A stretch of 64,000 bases of DNA from Chloroflexota bacterium (GTDB taxonomy: Bacteria; Chloroflexota; Limnocylindria; Limnocylindrales; CSP1-4), in the NCBI GenBank assembly GCA_017853275.1, contig JAFMJV010000003.1, positions 1 to 64,000 of the forward strand, in the 5' to 3' direction. The notes under the pieces were generated by a model that was not told where the DNA came from, made no database searches, and saw nothing but the letters and a program-made list of their open reading frames with translations. This document shows positions 1 to 7,092 of this stretch, piece by piece; the first letter of the stretch is position 1, and every line of letters starts with the position of its first letter. Position numbers and translations under genes: made by a program.

Positions 1-152
1 GTCGGCTCGGGCGTGGGGGCGGCCGTCGGGACGGCGGTCGGGACCGGGGTCGCCGGCACCGGGGTCGCGCCGCCACCCGAGCAGGCGGACAGGAGCATCG
101 CGGCCAGGACGGCCGCCGTGCCGATCGACGCGACGCGTCGGTTGCGGGACAT
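1..152 (-). CDS. Lipoprotein, N-terminal part only (gene runs off the window)
   Basis: The first 50 codons of a minus-strand gene are visible. They encode a basic start (MSRNRRVASIG), a hydrophobic stretch and the lipobox LLSAC, so Cys24 is probably lipidated and the protein anchored on the outer face of the membrane. After the Cys comes a Gly-rich then Thr/Pro/Val/Ala linker typical of bacterial lipoprotein tethers. A strong GAGGAGGAG ribosome binding site lies just upstream of the ATG at 152. The functional domain is outside the window, so the substrate or role cannot be named; solute-binding proteins often look like this. Confidence 0.7.
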   Translation of the reverse strand, partial: MSRNRRVASIGTAAVLAAMLLSACSGGGATPVPATPVPTAVPTAAPTPEP

Positions 153-301
153 CGGGCTTCTCCTCCTCGGACGGCGCGTCCGCTCGTGCCGCCTCTCCCG
201 GTGCGGCAGAGCGCGTTTGTACCACGCGCGCGCCCCGGGGACAAGATGCAGGAAGGGTGCGCGCGCATCGGGGAGCGGGTGCGGTCCCGTCCGGCCGGTC
301 C

Positions 302-307
302 TAGACT
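302..307 (+). promoter_or_regulatory. -10 box (TAGACT) of a probable leaderless transcript
   Basis: TAGACT matches the TANNNT form of a -10 element and ends six bases before the ATG at 314. No Shine-Dalgarno sequence precedes that ATG, so transcription probably starts at or next to the start codon. The same layout recurs at several genes in this window. No clear -35 box is seen. Confidence 0.4.
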
Positions 308-313
308 GTGGTC

Positions 314-667
314 ATGGAGCGCGCCGACTGGTTGCGGGACCGGATGCGGTCGTACGGGTGCGGATCGTGCGGATGGGGCTTCGAGCCCGAGCAGGTCCGG
401 ATCCTTGCCGAGCGCGACGACCTCTTCTTCCTCGAGCTCGGGTGCGCGATGTGCGGCGACGCGACGAACGCGATCGTCTCCGTCGTGGCGGACCCCGCGG
501 ACGACCCGGTGCTGGACGCCCCGGAGCTCCGTGAGCGCACCGGGACGGGAGCGCCCGTGGATGCGGATGACCTCCTCCGGGTCCACGCGATCCTCGCCGA
601 CCTGGATGGCGGCGTGGACGAGCTCCTCCGCCGACTGGATGGGGCCGGCGACGCGGTGAGCCGGTGA
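314..667 (+). CDS. Small protein with two CxxC pairs (zinc-ribbon-like), unknown function
   Basis: This is a 117-residue soluble protein. It has one CxxC pair at Cys16/Cys19 and a second at Cys44/Cys47, the spacing of a zinc ribbon, then an acidic C-terminal half with a predicted helix (residues about 80-112). I do not recognise a named family. I chose ATG 314 over the GTG two codons earlier because the -10 box sits exactly one leaderless distance away. Its stop overlaps the next start (GTGA), so it is translationally coupled to the nuclease-like protein downstream. A nucleic-acid-related job is possible but unproven. Confidence 0.6.
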   Translation: MERADWLRDRMRSYGCGSCGWGFEPEQVRILAERDDLFFLELGCAMCGDATNAIVSVVADPADDPVLDAPELRERTGTGAPVDADDLLRVHAILADLDGGVDELLRRLDGAGDAVSR

Positions 668-1098
668 CGCGCGCCCCGCGCTTCGCGCACGCGAGCGAGG
701 AGGAGCTCGCCCGGATCCTGGACTACTACCGCCTGGCGTGGGAGTACGAGCCGCGGACCTTCCCCCTCCTCTGGGACCGGGACGGGACCGCGACGGAATG
801 CTTCACGCCGGACTTCTACCTCCCGGAGCTCGACCTCTACCTGGAGCTGACCACGCTCCGCCAGTCGCTCGTGCGGCGCAAGAACCGGAAGCTCCGGCTC
901 CTCCGGGAGCTCTATCCCATGGTCCGGGTGAAGATCCTCTACGCGCGGGACTTCCGCGAGCTTCTCCTCAAGTACGGCCGGCTCGATGCCGCGCCCGCGC
1001 TGCTGGGGACCGATGGCCAGCTCGGTGGCGAGCCGGCGACCGGTCCCGTCTCCCCCACCCCGCTCCCGATCGCGGCTGTCCGCAGCCCGGCCGCCTAG
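664..1098 (+). CDS. Conserved hypothetical protein with a PD-(D/E)XK-nuclease-like core
   Basis: The product is 144 residues. The central segment has a beta-strand pattern with an Asp in PDFYLPELDLYLELTT followed by a Glu-Leu-Thr, then a basic stretch (RRKNRKLRLL) and a strand MVRVKILYARDF. That order, acid then strand acid then Lys/Arg helix, resembles the PD-(D/E)XK endonuclease fold seen in many small hypothetical proteins. The catalytic Lys is not in the classical ExK position, so activity is uncertain. It is coupled to the CxxC protein upstream by a GTGA overlap. The last 30 residues look disordered and Pro-rich. Confidence 0.55.
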   Translation: MTRAPRFAHASEEELARILDYYRLAWEYEPRTFPLLWDRDGTATECFTPDFYLPELDLYLELTTLRQSLVRRKNRKLRLLRELYPMVRVKILYARDFRELLLKYGRLDAAPALLGTDGQLGGEPATGPVSPTPLPIAAVRSPAA

Positions 1099-1113
1099 CT
1101 CCCGGAGGTCCCG

Positions 1114-1674
1114 ATGCGCACACCGAACCATGCCGCCGACGTCGCCGAGGTCCTCCTCGCCGAGGACGCCATCCGGGCGAAGGTGGCGGAGCTCGGCGCG
1201 CGGCTCTCCGCGGACTACGCCGGGAAGCCGCTCGTCCTCGTGAGCGTGATGAAGGGCTCGCTGCCCTTCATGGCGGACCTGATGCGGGCGATGACGATCC
1301 CGCTCCAGATCGACCTCATGGAGGTCTCCTCGTACGGTGGCGCCACCACGGAGACCTCCGGGCTGGTGCGCATCCTGAAGGACCTCTCCGCGTCGATCGA
1401 GGGGAAGGACGTCCTCATCGTCGAGGACATCATCGATACCGGCCTCACCCTCAACTACCTCGTCCGGTACCTGCGCGGCAAGAACCCGGCGAGCCTCCGG
1501 ATCTGCACGCTCCTGGACAAGCCCGCGCGCCGGATCGTGGAGATCCCCATCGACTACCGCGGCTTCCAGATCCCGGACCGGTTCGTGGTGGGCTACGGGC
1601 TGGACTACGGCGAGCACTACCGGAACCTCCCCTATATCGGGGTCCTGAAGCCCGAGGTCTACGGCGCCGGATGA
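1114..1674 (+). CDS. hpt: Hypoxanthine phosphoribosyltransferase
   Basis: This cytosolic enzyme converts hypoxanthine (and usually guanine) plus PRPP to the nucleotide in purine salvage. The 186-residue protein has the family length. It shows the PPi-binding loop SVMKGSLPF (residues 44-52) and the PRPP-binding motif VLIVEDIIDTG (100-110) with the two acidic residues, and ends with the purine-binding segment ending in the Asp-Tyr-Gly-Glu-Tyr/His region (VGYGLDYGEHYRNLPYIG). A GGAGG site sits eight bases before the ATG. The stop overlaps the following membrane-protein start. In many bacteria hpt lies near tilS and ftsH; that neighbourhood is not present here. Confidence 0.95.
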   Translation: MRTPNHAADVAEVLLAEDAIRAKVAELGARLSADYAGKPLVLVSVMKGSLPFMADLMRAMTIPLQIDLMEVSSYGGATTETSGLVRILKDLSASIEGKDVLIVEDIIDTGLTLNYLVRYLRGKNPASLRICTLLDKPARRIVEIPIDYRGFQIPDRFVVGYGLDYGEHYRNLPYIGVLKPEVYGAG

Positions 1675-2111
1675 GCCGGCGGCTGGGCCGGGGGCGGCCG
1701 ATCATCGCGGTCGGCGGTGTCCTCGCCCTCATCGGCTCCTTCCTGCCCTGGGTCTCGGCGGGGGAGATCACCGGGCAGGTCGTGACGGGGAACGGTCTCT
1801 CGGGGACGGGGATCCTCGTCTTCGTGGCCGCGGTCGGGGTCCTCATGCTCATCCTCCTCCCCTACGCGGCGGCGAGCGGTCGCTCCGGCCTGGACCAGCC
1901 GCCCGCCTACGCGATCCTCGGCCTCATCGCCGTGGTGGGGATGGTCCTCTCGCTCGCCCAGCTCCTCACCGCCGATGCGCTCCAGCTCTGGCCGCCGGAC
2001 AAGGCGCCGGGGCTCGTCCTGGCCGTGGCGGGGACCCTCCTCATCGCGGTGGGGGTCGCGGAGCTGATCGGCGAGGGACGCTCCGAGCCACCCCTCCGGC
2101 CGCGCCGCTGA
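1671..2111 (+). CDS. Four-helix integral membrane protein, unknown function
   Basis: The 146-residue protein begins at an ATG that overlaps the hpt stop (ATGA). It has four hydrophobic segments at about residues 9-26, 43-62, 80-98 and 115-134, with an Arg-rich N-terminus and C-terminus that would both lie in the cytoplasm. The first helix ends in FLPWVSAGE, like small four-helix membrane proteins of unknown function common in Actinobacteria and Chloroflexota. No catalytic motif is visible. Co-translation with hpt suggests co-expression but not a shared pathway. Confidence 0.7.
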   Translation: MSRRLGRGRPIIAVGGVLALIGSFLPWVSAGEITGQVVTGNGLSGTGILVFVAAVGVLMLILLPYAAASGRSGLDQPPAYAILGLIAVVGMVLSLAQLLTADALQLWPPDKAPGLVLAVAGTLLIAVGVAELIGEGRSEPPLRPRR

Positions 2112-2199
2112 GCGCCTCGCAGGGGCACGGCCCGGCGGCCGCTATCCTCCCGGGGAGTATCCGGAGCCCCGGGGCCCGGCGAGCAGGAGGTGCCGCGCG

Positions 2200-2556
2200 A
2201 TGACGAACGAGCCGGTCCAGCGCGGGCGCGTGCCTGCACCCCCGGAGCGCCGCGACCAGGGCCGCCTCCTGCGCCGGCTCGCCCGGATCGAGGGCCAGGT
2301 GCGGGGCGTGGCGCGGATGGTGGAGCGCGGCGAGCCGGTGGCGGAGATCCTCCAGCAGACGGCGGCGCTCCGTGCGGCGCTCGATGCGGCGACCCTCCTG
2401 CTCCTGGAGGAGCACGTGGCGAGCTGCGTGGCGAACGCGGCCCGGACACGCAAGGCCGGCCCCTGGACGGACGAGGTCGTGGACGTGGTCCGGCGGAGCA
2501 TGGGGCGACCCGCCCGGAGCGGCCGACCCGCAGCCGAGGAGGCGCCGGCGGGCTGA
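2200..2556 (+). CDS. CsoR/FrmR/RcnR-family (DUF156) transcriptional regulator
   Basis: The 118-residue all-helical protein carries the family signature RRLARIEGQVRGVARMV (residues 25-41). This family forms tetramers that bind operator DNA and release it on sensing Cu(I), Ni(II), formaldehyde or sulfur species. In copper-type CsoR the ligands are Cys, His and Cys. Here the second helix keeps His72 and Cys76 (EEHVASC), but the first ligand position is Val47 (EPVAEIL), so the classical Cu(I) site is incomplete. No metal transporter is adjacent. An AGGAGG site precedes ATG 2200, and TATCCT about 55 bases upstream could be the -10 box. The signal sensed is unknown. Confidence 0.85.
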   Translation: MTNEPVQRGRVPAPPERRDQGRLLRRLARIEGQVRGVARMVERGEPVAEILQQTAALRAALDAATLLLLEEHVASCVANAARTRKAGPWTDEVVDVVRRSMGRPARSGRPAAEEAPAG

Positions 2557-2581
2557 CCCCCGTCCGGCCACGACCCCGCGC

Positions 2582-3430
2582 ATGGAGCGCCCCGACCCCG
2601 TCCAGCCCCCCGCGCGCCCCGAGCGGGCGCCCCTCCCGCGCGATCCATGGTCGCTGCCGCCCCTCGGGCCGGCATGGGAGGAGGCGCTCGATGCCGGCTG
2701 CGCCGCGCTCGGCCTCGTCCTCCCGCCGGCGGTCCGCCGCGCGCTCGACGCCCAGAGCCGGCTCCTCGTGGCCTGGACCGCGGCGATCAACCTGACCGCG
2801 CTCCGCGAGCCGGAGCAGGTGGGACGGCTCCACCTCGTGGATAGCCTCTCGGCCGTCGCGCTCGTGCGCCGGATCGCCCCGAGCGACGCCACGATCCTCG
2901 ACCTCGGCTCCGGCGGCGGGATGCCCGGTCTCCCGCTCGCCGCGGCGCTCCCCGCCGGGCGCTGCCTGCTCGTCGATTCGGTGGCCAAGAAGGTGGCCTT
3001 CCTGGAGGTCGCGGCGGCAGCGGTCAGCGCGGCGCTCGCGGAAGGGCCGGCCCCGGTGCCGGATCTCGGGGCGGTCGCCGCGCGGGCGGAGGAGATCGCG
3101 GCGGACCCCGCGCTGCGCGGCGAGATCGACGTGGTGACGGCGCGCGCCGTGGGCCCGCTCGCGGAGCTCGTGGAGCTCGCGATGCCGCTCCTCCGGATCG
3201 GCGGCCACCTCGTGGCCTGGAAGCGCGATGACGGGAGCGGCGCGCTCACCGCGGAGATCGCGGAGGCGGGGATGATCGGGCGGGAGACCGGTGCGGGCCG
3301 CGTCCGCGTCCATGACGACCCGGAGCCGGCGATCCCGGGCCACCGGCTCGTCGTCCTGCGCAAGGAACGCCCCACGCCGGATCGCTACCCGCGCGACCCG
3401 TCCATGCGCCGCCGCACCGCGGGCCGCTGA
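2582..3430 (+). CDS. rsmG: 16S rRNA (guanine-527-N7)-methyltransferase RsmG
   Basis: RsmG (GidB) transfers a methyl group from SAM to N7 of G527 in 16S rRNA. The 282-residue protein contains the family markers INLTAL, the SAM-binding DLGSGGGMPGLPLA, the DSVAKKVAFL segment and VTARAV, in the usual order. It is longer than the typical 210-240 residues because of a Pro/Arg-rich N-terminal extension of about 35 residues and a basic tail. A later start would remove the extension, so the N-terminus is uncertain; ATG 2582 is the first ATG after the CsoR-like gene. No mnmG or parAB neighbours are present. Confidence 0.9.
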   Translation: MERPDPVQPPARPERAPLPRDPWSLPPLGPAWEEALDAGCAALGLVLPPAVRRALDAQSRLLVAWTAAINLTALREPEQVGRLHLVDSLSAVALVRRIAPSDATILDLGSGGGMPGLPLAAALPAGRCLLVDSVAKKVAFLEVAAAAVSAALAEGPAPVPDLGAVAARAEEIAADPALRGEIDVVTARAVGPLAELVELAMPLLRIGGHLVAWKRDDGSGALTAEIAEAGMIGRETGAGRVRVHDDPEPAIPGHRLVVLRKERPTPDRYPRDPSMRRRTAGR

Positions 3431-3476
3431 CCGGTCGCGCCGCCCGGCACGGTCCGGAGCGCCGCACCCCCTGTGC

Positions 3477-3482
3477 TAGGCT
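3477..3482 (+). promoter_or_regulatory. -10 box (TAGGCT) of a probable leaderless transcript
   Basis: TAGGCT ends eight bases before ATG 3491, and no Shine-Dalgarno sequence is present between them. The expected transcription start therefore falls at the start codon. The identical hexamer precedes the starts at 4264 and 37490. Confidence 0.45.
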
Positions 3483-3490
3483 CGGCCGCG

Positions 3491-4213
3491 ATGCGGGTCG
3501 CCTGCCTCACCGATCTCCACGCCAACCTCGCCGCGCTCGATGCGGTCCTCGCCGCGCTCGGGCCGGTCGATGCCGTCTGGGTGATGGGCGACATCGTGGG
3601 CTACGGGCCGGACCCGGATGCGGTCGTGGCACGGCTCCGGGAGATCGATGCCATCGCCGTGCGCGGGAACCATGACGCGGCGGCGCTCGGCCTGATCGAC
3701 GTGCACGACTTCAACGACGACGCGGCCCGGGCGGCGCTCTGGACCCACGGGCGGATCTCCCCGGAGACCCGCGACTGGCTCGCGGCGCTGCCGGAGCGGC
3801 GCGAGATCGGCGACTTCACGCTCGTCCACGGCTCGCCGCGGGACCCCACCTGGGAGTACCTCTGGTCTCCGGCCGCCGCGGCCGCGAACCTGGGCGCCTT
3901 CACGACCCGCCACTGCCTCGTGGGCCACACCCACGTCCCGCTCGTCTTCCGCCTGGACGGCGGGCGGATGGAGACGATCGAGCCGGTGGACGGGACGGAG
4001 CTCGTCCTGGACGCGCGCCGGACCTTCCTCAACCCGGGCGGGGTGGGACAGCCGCGGGATGGGGATCCGCGCGCCTGCGCGATGCTCCTGGAGACGGAGA
4101 CCGGCAGGCTCACCTGGCGGCGGATCCCGTGGCCGATCGCCGAGACCCAGGCGCGGATGCGGGAGGCCGGCCTGCCGCCGCGGCTCGTGGAGCGGCTCTC
4201 CGCCGGCGTCTGA
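3491..4213 (+). CDS. Calcineurin-like metallophosphoesterase (YfcE/MJ0936-like)
   Basis: The 240-residue cytosolic protein contains the complete two-metal phosphoesterase set in order: DLHAN (residues 7-11), GDIVGYG, GNHD, VHGSP and GHTHVP. The His in DLH and the last GHTH are the usual metal and catalytic residues, so the enzyme should be active. Family members hydrolyse phosphodiesters such as cyclic dinucleotides or di-nucleoside polyphosphates; the substrate cannot be told from sequence. It starts at ATG 3491 directly behind a -10 box rather than a ribosome binding site. It stands alone between rsmG and the stress-protein cluster. Confidence 0.85.
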   Translation: MRVACLTDLHANLAALDAVLAALGPVDAVWVMGDIVGYGPDPDAVVARLREIDAIAVRGNHDAAALGLIDVHDFNDDAARAALWTHGRISPETRDWLAALPERREIGDFTLVHGSPRDPTWEYLWSPAAAAANLGAFTTRHCLVGHTHVPLVFRLDGGRMETIEPVDGTELVLDARRTFLNPGGVGQPRDGDPRACAMLLETETGRLTWRRIPWPIAETQARMREAGLPPRLVERLSAGV

Positions 4214-4250
4214 GCGGATCTGGGCCGGCTCGTGCCGGTCCGCCCGGTGG

Positions 4251-4256
4251 TAGGCT
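4251..4256 (+). promoter_or_regulatory. -10 box (TAGGCT) of a probable leaderless transcript
   Basis: TAGGCT ends seven bases before GTG 4264, with no purine-rich ribosome binding site between. This would start the usp-trkA transcript at or beside the start codon. Confidence 0.45.
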
Positions 4257-4263
4257 TCGGGAC

Positions 4264-4749
4264 GTGTCCACGGGTCGTGTCCAGCAACGCTATCGCCGGG
4301 CTGTCCTCGGTCTGAACGGCGGCAGCACGGACGACCTCGTCATCGCGGCGGGGCTCGAGATGGCGAAGGCGCATGAGACCGAGCTCGTCGCCCTCCACGT
4401 GGTGGAGGTGGACTGGCGGCACGACCTGGACGACGTGATCCCCGGCAGCCGCGAGCTCGCCTCCACCGTCCTGGACCGCGCGGAGGGCGCCGCGGAACGC
4501 GCGGACATCCGGATCGCCACGGAGCTCCTCCAGGCCCGCGAGATCGGCGCCGCCCTCGTGGACGAGGCGGTCTCGCTGGAGGCGGACGTCATCATCCTCG
4601 GCCTCCCGTACCGGAAGAAGCGCGGCGGGGACTTCGCGCTCGGCCGGACGATCCCCTACGTCTTCGAGAACGCACCGAGCGCCGTCGTCGTCATCCGGGA
4701 GCCGCTCCCGGAACCCGCCGACGCCGCCGCGACCGAGAGGAAGGACTGA
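4264..4749 (+). CDS. Universal stress protein (UspA family)
   Basis: The single-domain 161-residue protein has the UspA alpha/beta layout: an N-terminal strand (RRAVLGLNGGSTDDLVIAAG), a middle LVALHVVEV strand, and a C-terminal VIILGLPYRKKRGG region ahead of the VFENAPSAVVVIRE strand. The C-terminal nucleotide loop of ATP-binding members (G2xG9xGS/T) is only partly recognisable, so ATP binding is uncertain. It is followed within five bases by two TrkA-type proteins. UspA domains are often linked with potassium-uptake regulators, so a role in the same ion-stress response is likely but inferred. Confidence 0.85.
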   Translation: MSTGRVQQRYRRAVLGLNGGSTDDLVIAAGLEMAKAHETELVALHVVEVDWRHDLDDVIPGSRELASTVLDRAEGAAERADIRIATELLQAREIGAALVDEAVSLEADVIILGLPYRKKRGGDFALGRTIPYVFENAPSAVVVIREPLPEPADAAATERKD

Positions 4750-4754
4750 CCAGG

Positions 4755-5222
4755 ATGCGCACGATCATCGTCGGCTGCGGCCGCGTGGGAGCGGCGATGG
4801 CGGAACGGCTGGCTGCGGCCGGGGACGAGGTGACGATCCTCGATACCCGGACGGAGGCCTTCGACCGCCTCGCGGATGACTTCCCGGGCAAGGCCGTCCG
4901 CGGCGACGGCACGGACGAGGACGTCCTCCGGCGTGCCGGGGCGGAGGGTGCGGGGCGCTTCCTCGCCCTCACGGAGGGGGACAACCGGAACATCCTCGCC
5001 GCGCAGCTCGCGGTGCGCCACTTCCGGATCCCCACCGTGGTGGCCAAGATCAACGACCCGGTCCGCGCGGACGCCTACCGGGCGCTCGGGATCGCCGTCA
5101 TCTGCCGCACCTCGATGATGGTCGAGGCGCTGGCGGGCTTCGTGGGGGTCCCCGCGGACGACGACGCCTGCCAGGTCCTGGCGCCGGTCGCGCCGGTGGA
5201 GACGACGGACGAGGAGGCCTGA
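4755..5222 (+). CDS. TrkA-N (RCK) potassium transport regulatory protein, short form
   Basis: The 155-residue protein is a Rossmann-fold RCK N-domain with the dinucleotide-binding start MRTIIVGCGRVGAAMAERL, Asp30 at the end of strand two for adenosine ribose, and GDGTDEDVLRRAG. It lacks a full TrkA-C domain, so it resembles KtrA/CglK-like gating rings and probably pairs with the next protein. These cytosolic subunits bind NAD(H) or ATP/ADP and control a membrane K+ transporter. No trkH/ktrB or channel gene is in the window. An AGGA site lies just upstream of the ATG. Confidence 0.85.
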   Translation: MRTIIVGCGRVGAAMAERLAAAGDEVTILDTRTEAFDRLADDFPGKAVRGDGTDEDVLRRAGAEGAGRFLALTEGDNRNILAAQLAVRHFRIPTVVAKINDPVRADAYRALGIAVICRTSMMVEALAGFVGVPADDDACQVLAPVAPVETTDEEA

Positions 5223-5225
5223 GCG

Positions 5226-5909
5226 ATGTACGTGATCGTCGTCGGCGGCGGCAAGGTCGGCTACTACCTGACGAAGGAGCTCCTGGCGGCGGGCCATGAG
5301 CTCGTCCTCCTGGAGAAGGATCCGCGGCGGGCGCGCCAGATCGCGGACGAGATCGGCTCGGTCGTCCTCGGCCGGGACGGCTGCGAGGGGTCGCACCTCG
5401 AGGAGGCCGGGGCGGCGCGGGCGGCGATCGTCGCCGCCGTCACGGGGGATGACGAGGACAACCTCGTCGTCTGCCAGATGGCGAAGCACCACTTCGCGGT
5501 CCCGCGCACGATCGCCCGGGTGAACAACCCGGCGAACGAGGCGCTCTTCCGCGAGCTCGGGGTGGACGAGATCATCAGCCCCACCCGCACGGCGCTCGCC
5601 GCGATCGAGCAGGACATCCCGGTCCATGAGCTCCTCCATCTCGCGCAGCTCGAGGGCGGGGAGCTGGAGCTCGTGGAGGCGCTCGTGGAAGCCGGCGCGC
5701 CGGCGATCGGGCGGACCGCGATGGATGTCCACTCCGGCGACTGCTGCACGCTCTTCTCGATCATCCGCGGCGACCGCGTCCTGCGCATCCGCCCGGACAC
5801 CCTCTTCCTCGAGGGCGACAAGGTCCTCGCGCTCGCGCGCCTGGACTGCGAGGGCGAGCTGCGCAACCAGCTGATCGGGAGCGGGACGGGAGAGCCCTCC
5901 GCCGCCTGA
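5226..5909 (+). CDS. TrkA-family protein with RCK N- and C-domains
   Basis: The 227-residue product has an N-terminal RCK domain (MYVIVVGGGKVGYYLTKEL, Glu at the end of strand two, GDGCEG-like segment) and a C-terminal TrkA-C domain from about residue 140 (LLHLAQLEGGELELVEALV to the end). It starts three bases after the stop of the shorter TrkA protein, so the two are almost certainly co-translated and could form a mixed gating ring. Function: cytosolic regulation of a K+ uptake system located elsewhere in the genome. After it comes 260 bases with no gene, containing the hsp20 promoter. Confidence 0.88.
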   Translation: MYVIVVGGGKVGYYLTKELLAAGHELVLLEKDPRRARQIADEIGSVVLGRDGCEGSHLEEAGAARAAIVAAVTGDDEDNLVVCQMAKHHFAVPRTIARVNNPANEALFRELGVDEIISPTRTALAAIEQDIPVHELLHLAQLEGGELELVEALVEAGAPAIGRTAMDVHSGDCCTLFSIIRGDRVLRIRPDTLFLEGDKVLALARLDCEGELRNQLIGSGTGEPSAA

Positions 5910-6078
5910 CCCCGCCGGGCGCGTCGGTGCCCGGTCGTCGCCCCCGCGCACGTCCCATCCCCATTCGTCCGTCGCGTGCCGTCCGCGGGCGTCCCCCCGG
6001 GGGCTCTGCCTGCCTGTGAGGCCGCCCCACTTCCTGACCTTGCGTTGTCATGGTGTCGCCGGTGTGGGGAAGAAGAGA

Positions 6079-6109
6079 CTTGACAACATGATTGTCAGGG
6101 TTCTAGGAT
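6079..6109 (+). promoter_or_regulatory. Promoter (TTGACA, 18 bp, TAGGAT) overlapped by a HAIR-like inverted repeat
   Basis: The -35 box TTGACA is at 6080-6085 and the -10 box TAGGAT at 6104-6109. Covering the -35 box is an inverted repeat CTTGACA (6079-6085), seven spacer bases, TGTCAGG (6093-6099), with six of seven arm positions complementary. The known HspR site HAIR is CTTGAGT-N7-ACTCAAG, so arm start, arm length and spacer all match, while the inner arm bases differ. An HspR homologue is encoded two genes downstream, which makes autoregulated heat-shock repression likely. The rest of 5910-6170 holds no gene that I can support. Confidence 0.65.
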
Positions 6110-6170
6110 GCACATCGTTCGCCGGGGGAGCCCCGGCGGGAGCCTTCACCGGAGACCAGGAGGTGGCACG

Positions 6171-6674
6171 ATGACCCTCATGCGACGCCCATCCCCCCTC
6201 GGGGACCTGCTTGCGCTGCGCACGGCGATGGACCGGTTCCTGGACGAGCCCTTCTTCCGGCCGGTCATCGGGACGAGCGAGGAGACCCTCGCGATGCCGA
6301 TGGATATCCGGACCGTGGATGACGCCCTCGTCATCGAGGCCGCCCTTCCCGGCGTTCGCCCGGAGGACGTGGAGATCTCCGTCCTCGGGGACGCGCTCAC
6401 CCTGACGGCATCGAGCGGGACGGACGAGCGGACCGAGACGACGGGCTTCCACCTCCGGGAGATCCGCCGCGGCCGCTTCCGCCGGAGCGTCGCCCTCCCC
6501 TCGGGGCTCCGGACGGATGCCGCCCGGGCCACCTTCGAGAACGGCGTCCTGCGCCTCTCGATCCCCCGGGCGGAGCAGGCCCGGCCGCACCGGATCCCCG
6601 TCGCCGTCCCCGCCGAGGGGCCGGCCGCGGAGCCCGGGAGCGAGGCCGGCACCACCGCCGGCACGGCCGGCTGA
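6171..6674 (+). CDS. Small heat shock protein, Hsp20/alpha-crystallin family
   Basis: The 167-residue cytosolic chaperone holds unfolding proteins in an ATP-independent way. The alpha-crystallin domain spans about residues 43-140, from [20 protein letters not shown] through the conserved A-x-x-x-n-G-V-L stretch ([13 protein letters not shown]). A short C-terminal extension has the IPV assembly motif. I chose ATG 6171 because AGGAGGTGG lies seven bases upstream; an earlier in-frame ATG at 6108 would lie inside the promoter. It is the first gene of the heat-shock island and is driven by the HAIR-like promoter. Confidence 0.92.
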   Translation: MTLMRRPSPLGDLLALRTAMDRFLDEPFFRPVIGTSEETLAMPMDIRTVDDALVIEAALPGVRPEDVEISVLGDALTLTASSGTDERTETTGFHLREIRRGRFRRSVALPSGLRTDAARATFENGVLRLSIPRAEQARPHRIPVAVPAEGPAAEPGSEAGTTAGTAG

Positions 6675-6699
6675 CGGCCCCGCGAGCGGAGCGCGAGCG

Positions 6700-7077
6700 A
6701 TGAGCGCGATGCGGGACCGGCCCGCGGAGGCGGAGCGTCCGGGGCGTGACCCCGGACGGCCGGTCTACGTCATCAGCGTCGCCGCGGAGCTCGTCCGGGT
6801 CCACCCGCGGACCCTCCGGATCTACGAGGTCGAGGGGCTCATCGCCCCCGCCCGGACCCGGACGAACATCCGGCTCTACTCGGAGAACGACATCCGGCGG
6901 GTCCTCTGGATCCGCCACCTCACCCAGAACCTGGGCGTGAACCTGGCCGGGGTCCGCGTCCTCTTCGCGCTCGAGGAACGCCTCGGGATGCGCATCCTCG
7001 AGCAGCTCTATTCCGAAGGACCGGATGAGCGGAGCGCCACGGACGACACCGCTCGTCCCGAGCGACCCGCCCGCTAG
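6700..7077 (+). CDS. hspR: HspR-like MerR-family heat shock repressor
   Basis: The 125-residue DNA-binding protein has the HspR signature: [21 protein letters not shown] (helix-turn-helix, residues about 24-44), a wing with [14 protein letters not shown], and [21 protein letters not shown]. HspR normally represses chaperone and clpB/lon genes by binding HAIR sites, with DnaK as co-repressor in actinobacteria. Here it lies between hsp20 and lon, and the candidate site is at 6079-6099. No dnaK or grpE is nearby. ATG 6700 or 6709 could be the start; the ribosome binding site is weak for both. Confidence 0.88.
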   Translation: MSAMRDRPAEAERPGRDPGRPVYVISVAAELVRVHPRTLRIYEVEGLIAPARTRTNIRLYSENDIRRVLWIRHLTQNLGVNLAGVRVLFALEERLGMRILEQLYSEGPDERSATDDTARPERPAR

Positions 7078-7092
7078 CACCCAGGAGGCCCG

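Noticed and set aside
13-534. Plus-strand frame starting MGAAVGTAVG at the window start.
   Set aside because: It is antisense to the lipoprotein gene, whose lipobox, signal peptide and ribosome binding site are clear; the frame also runs through the CxxC protein.
5910-6060. Possible small gene in the C-rich gap after the second TrkA protein.
   Set aside because: No start with ribosome binding site or conserved frame was found; only the promoter region is supported.
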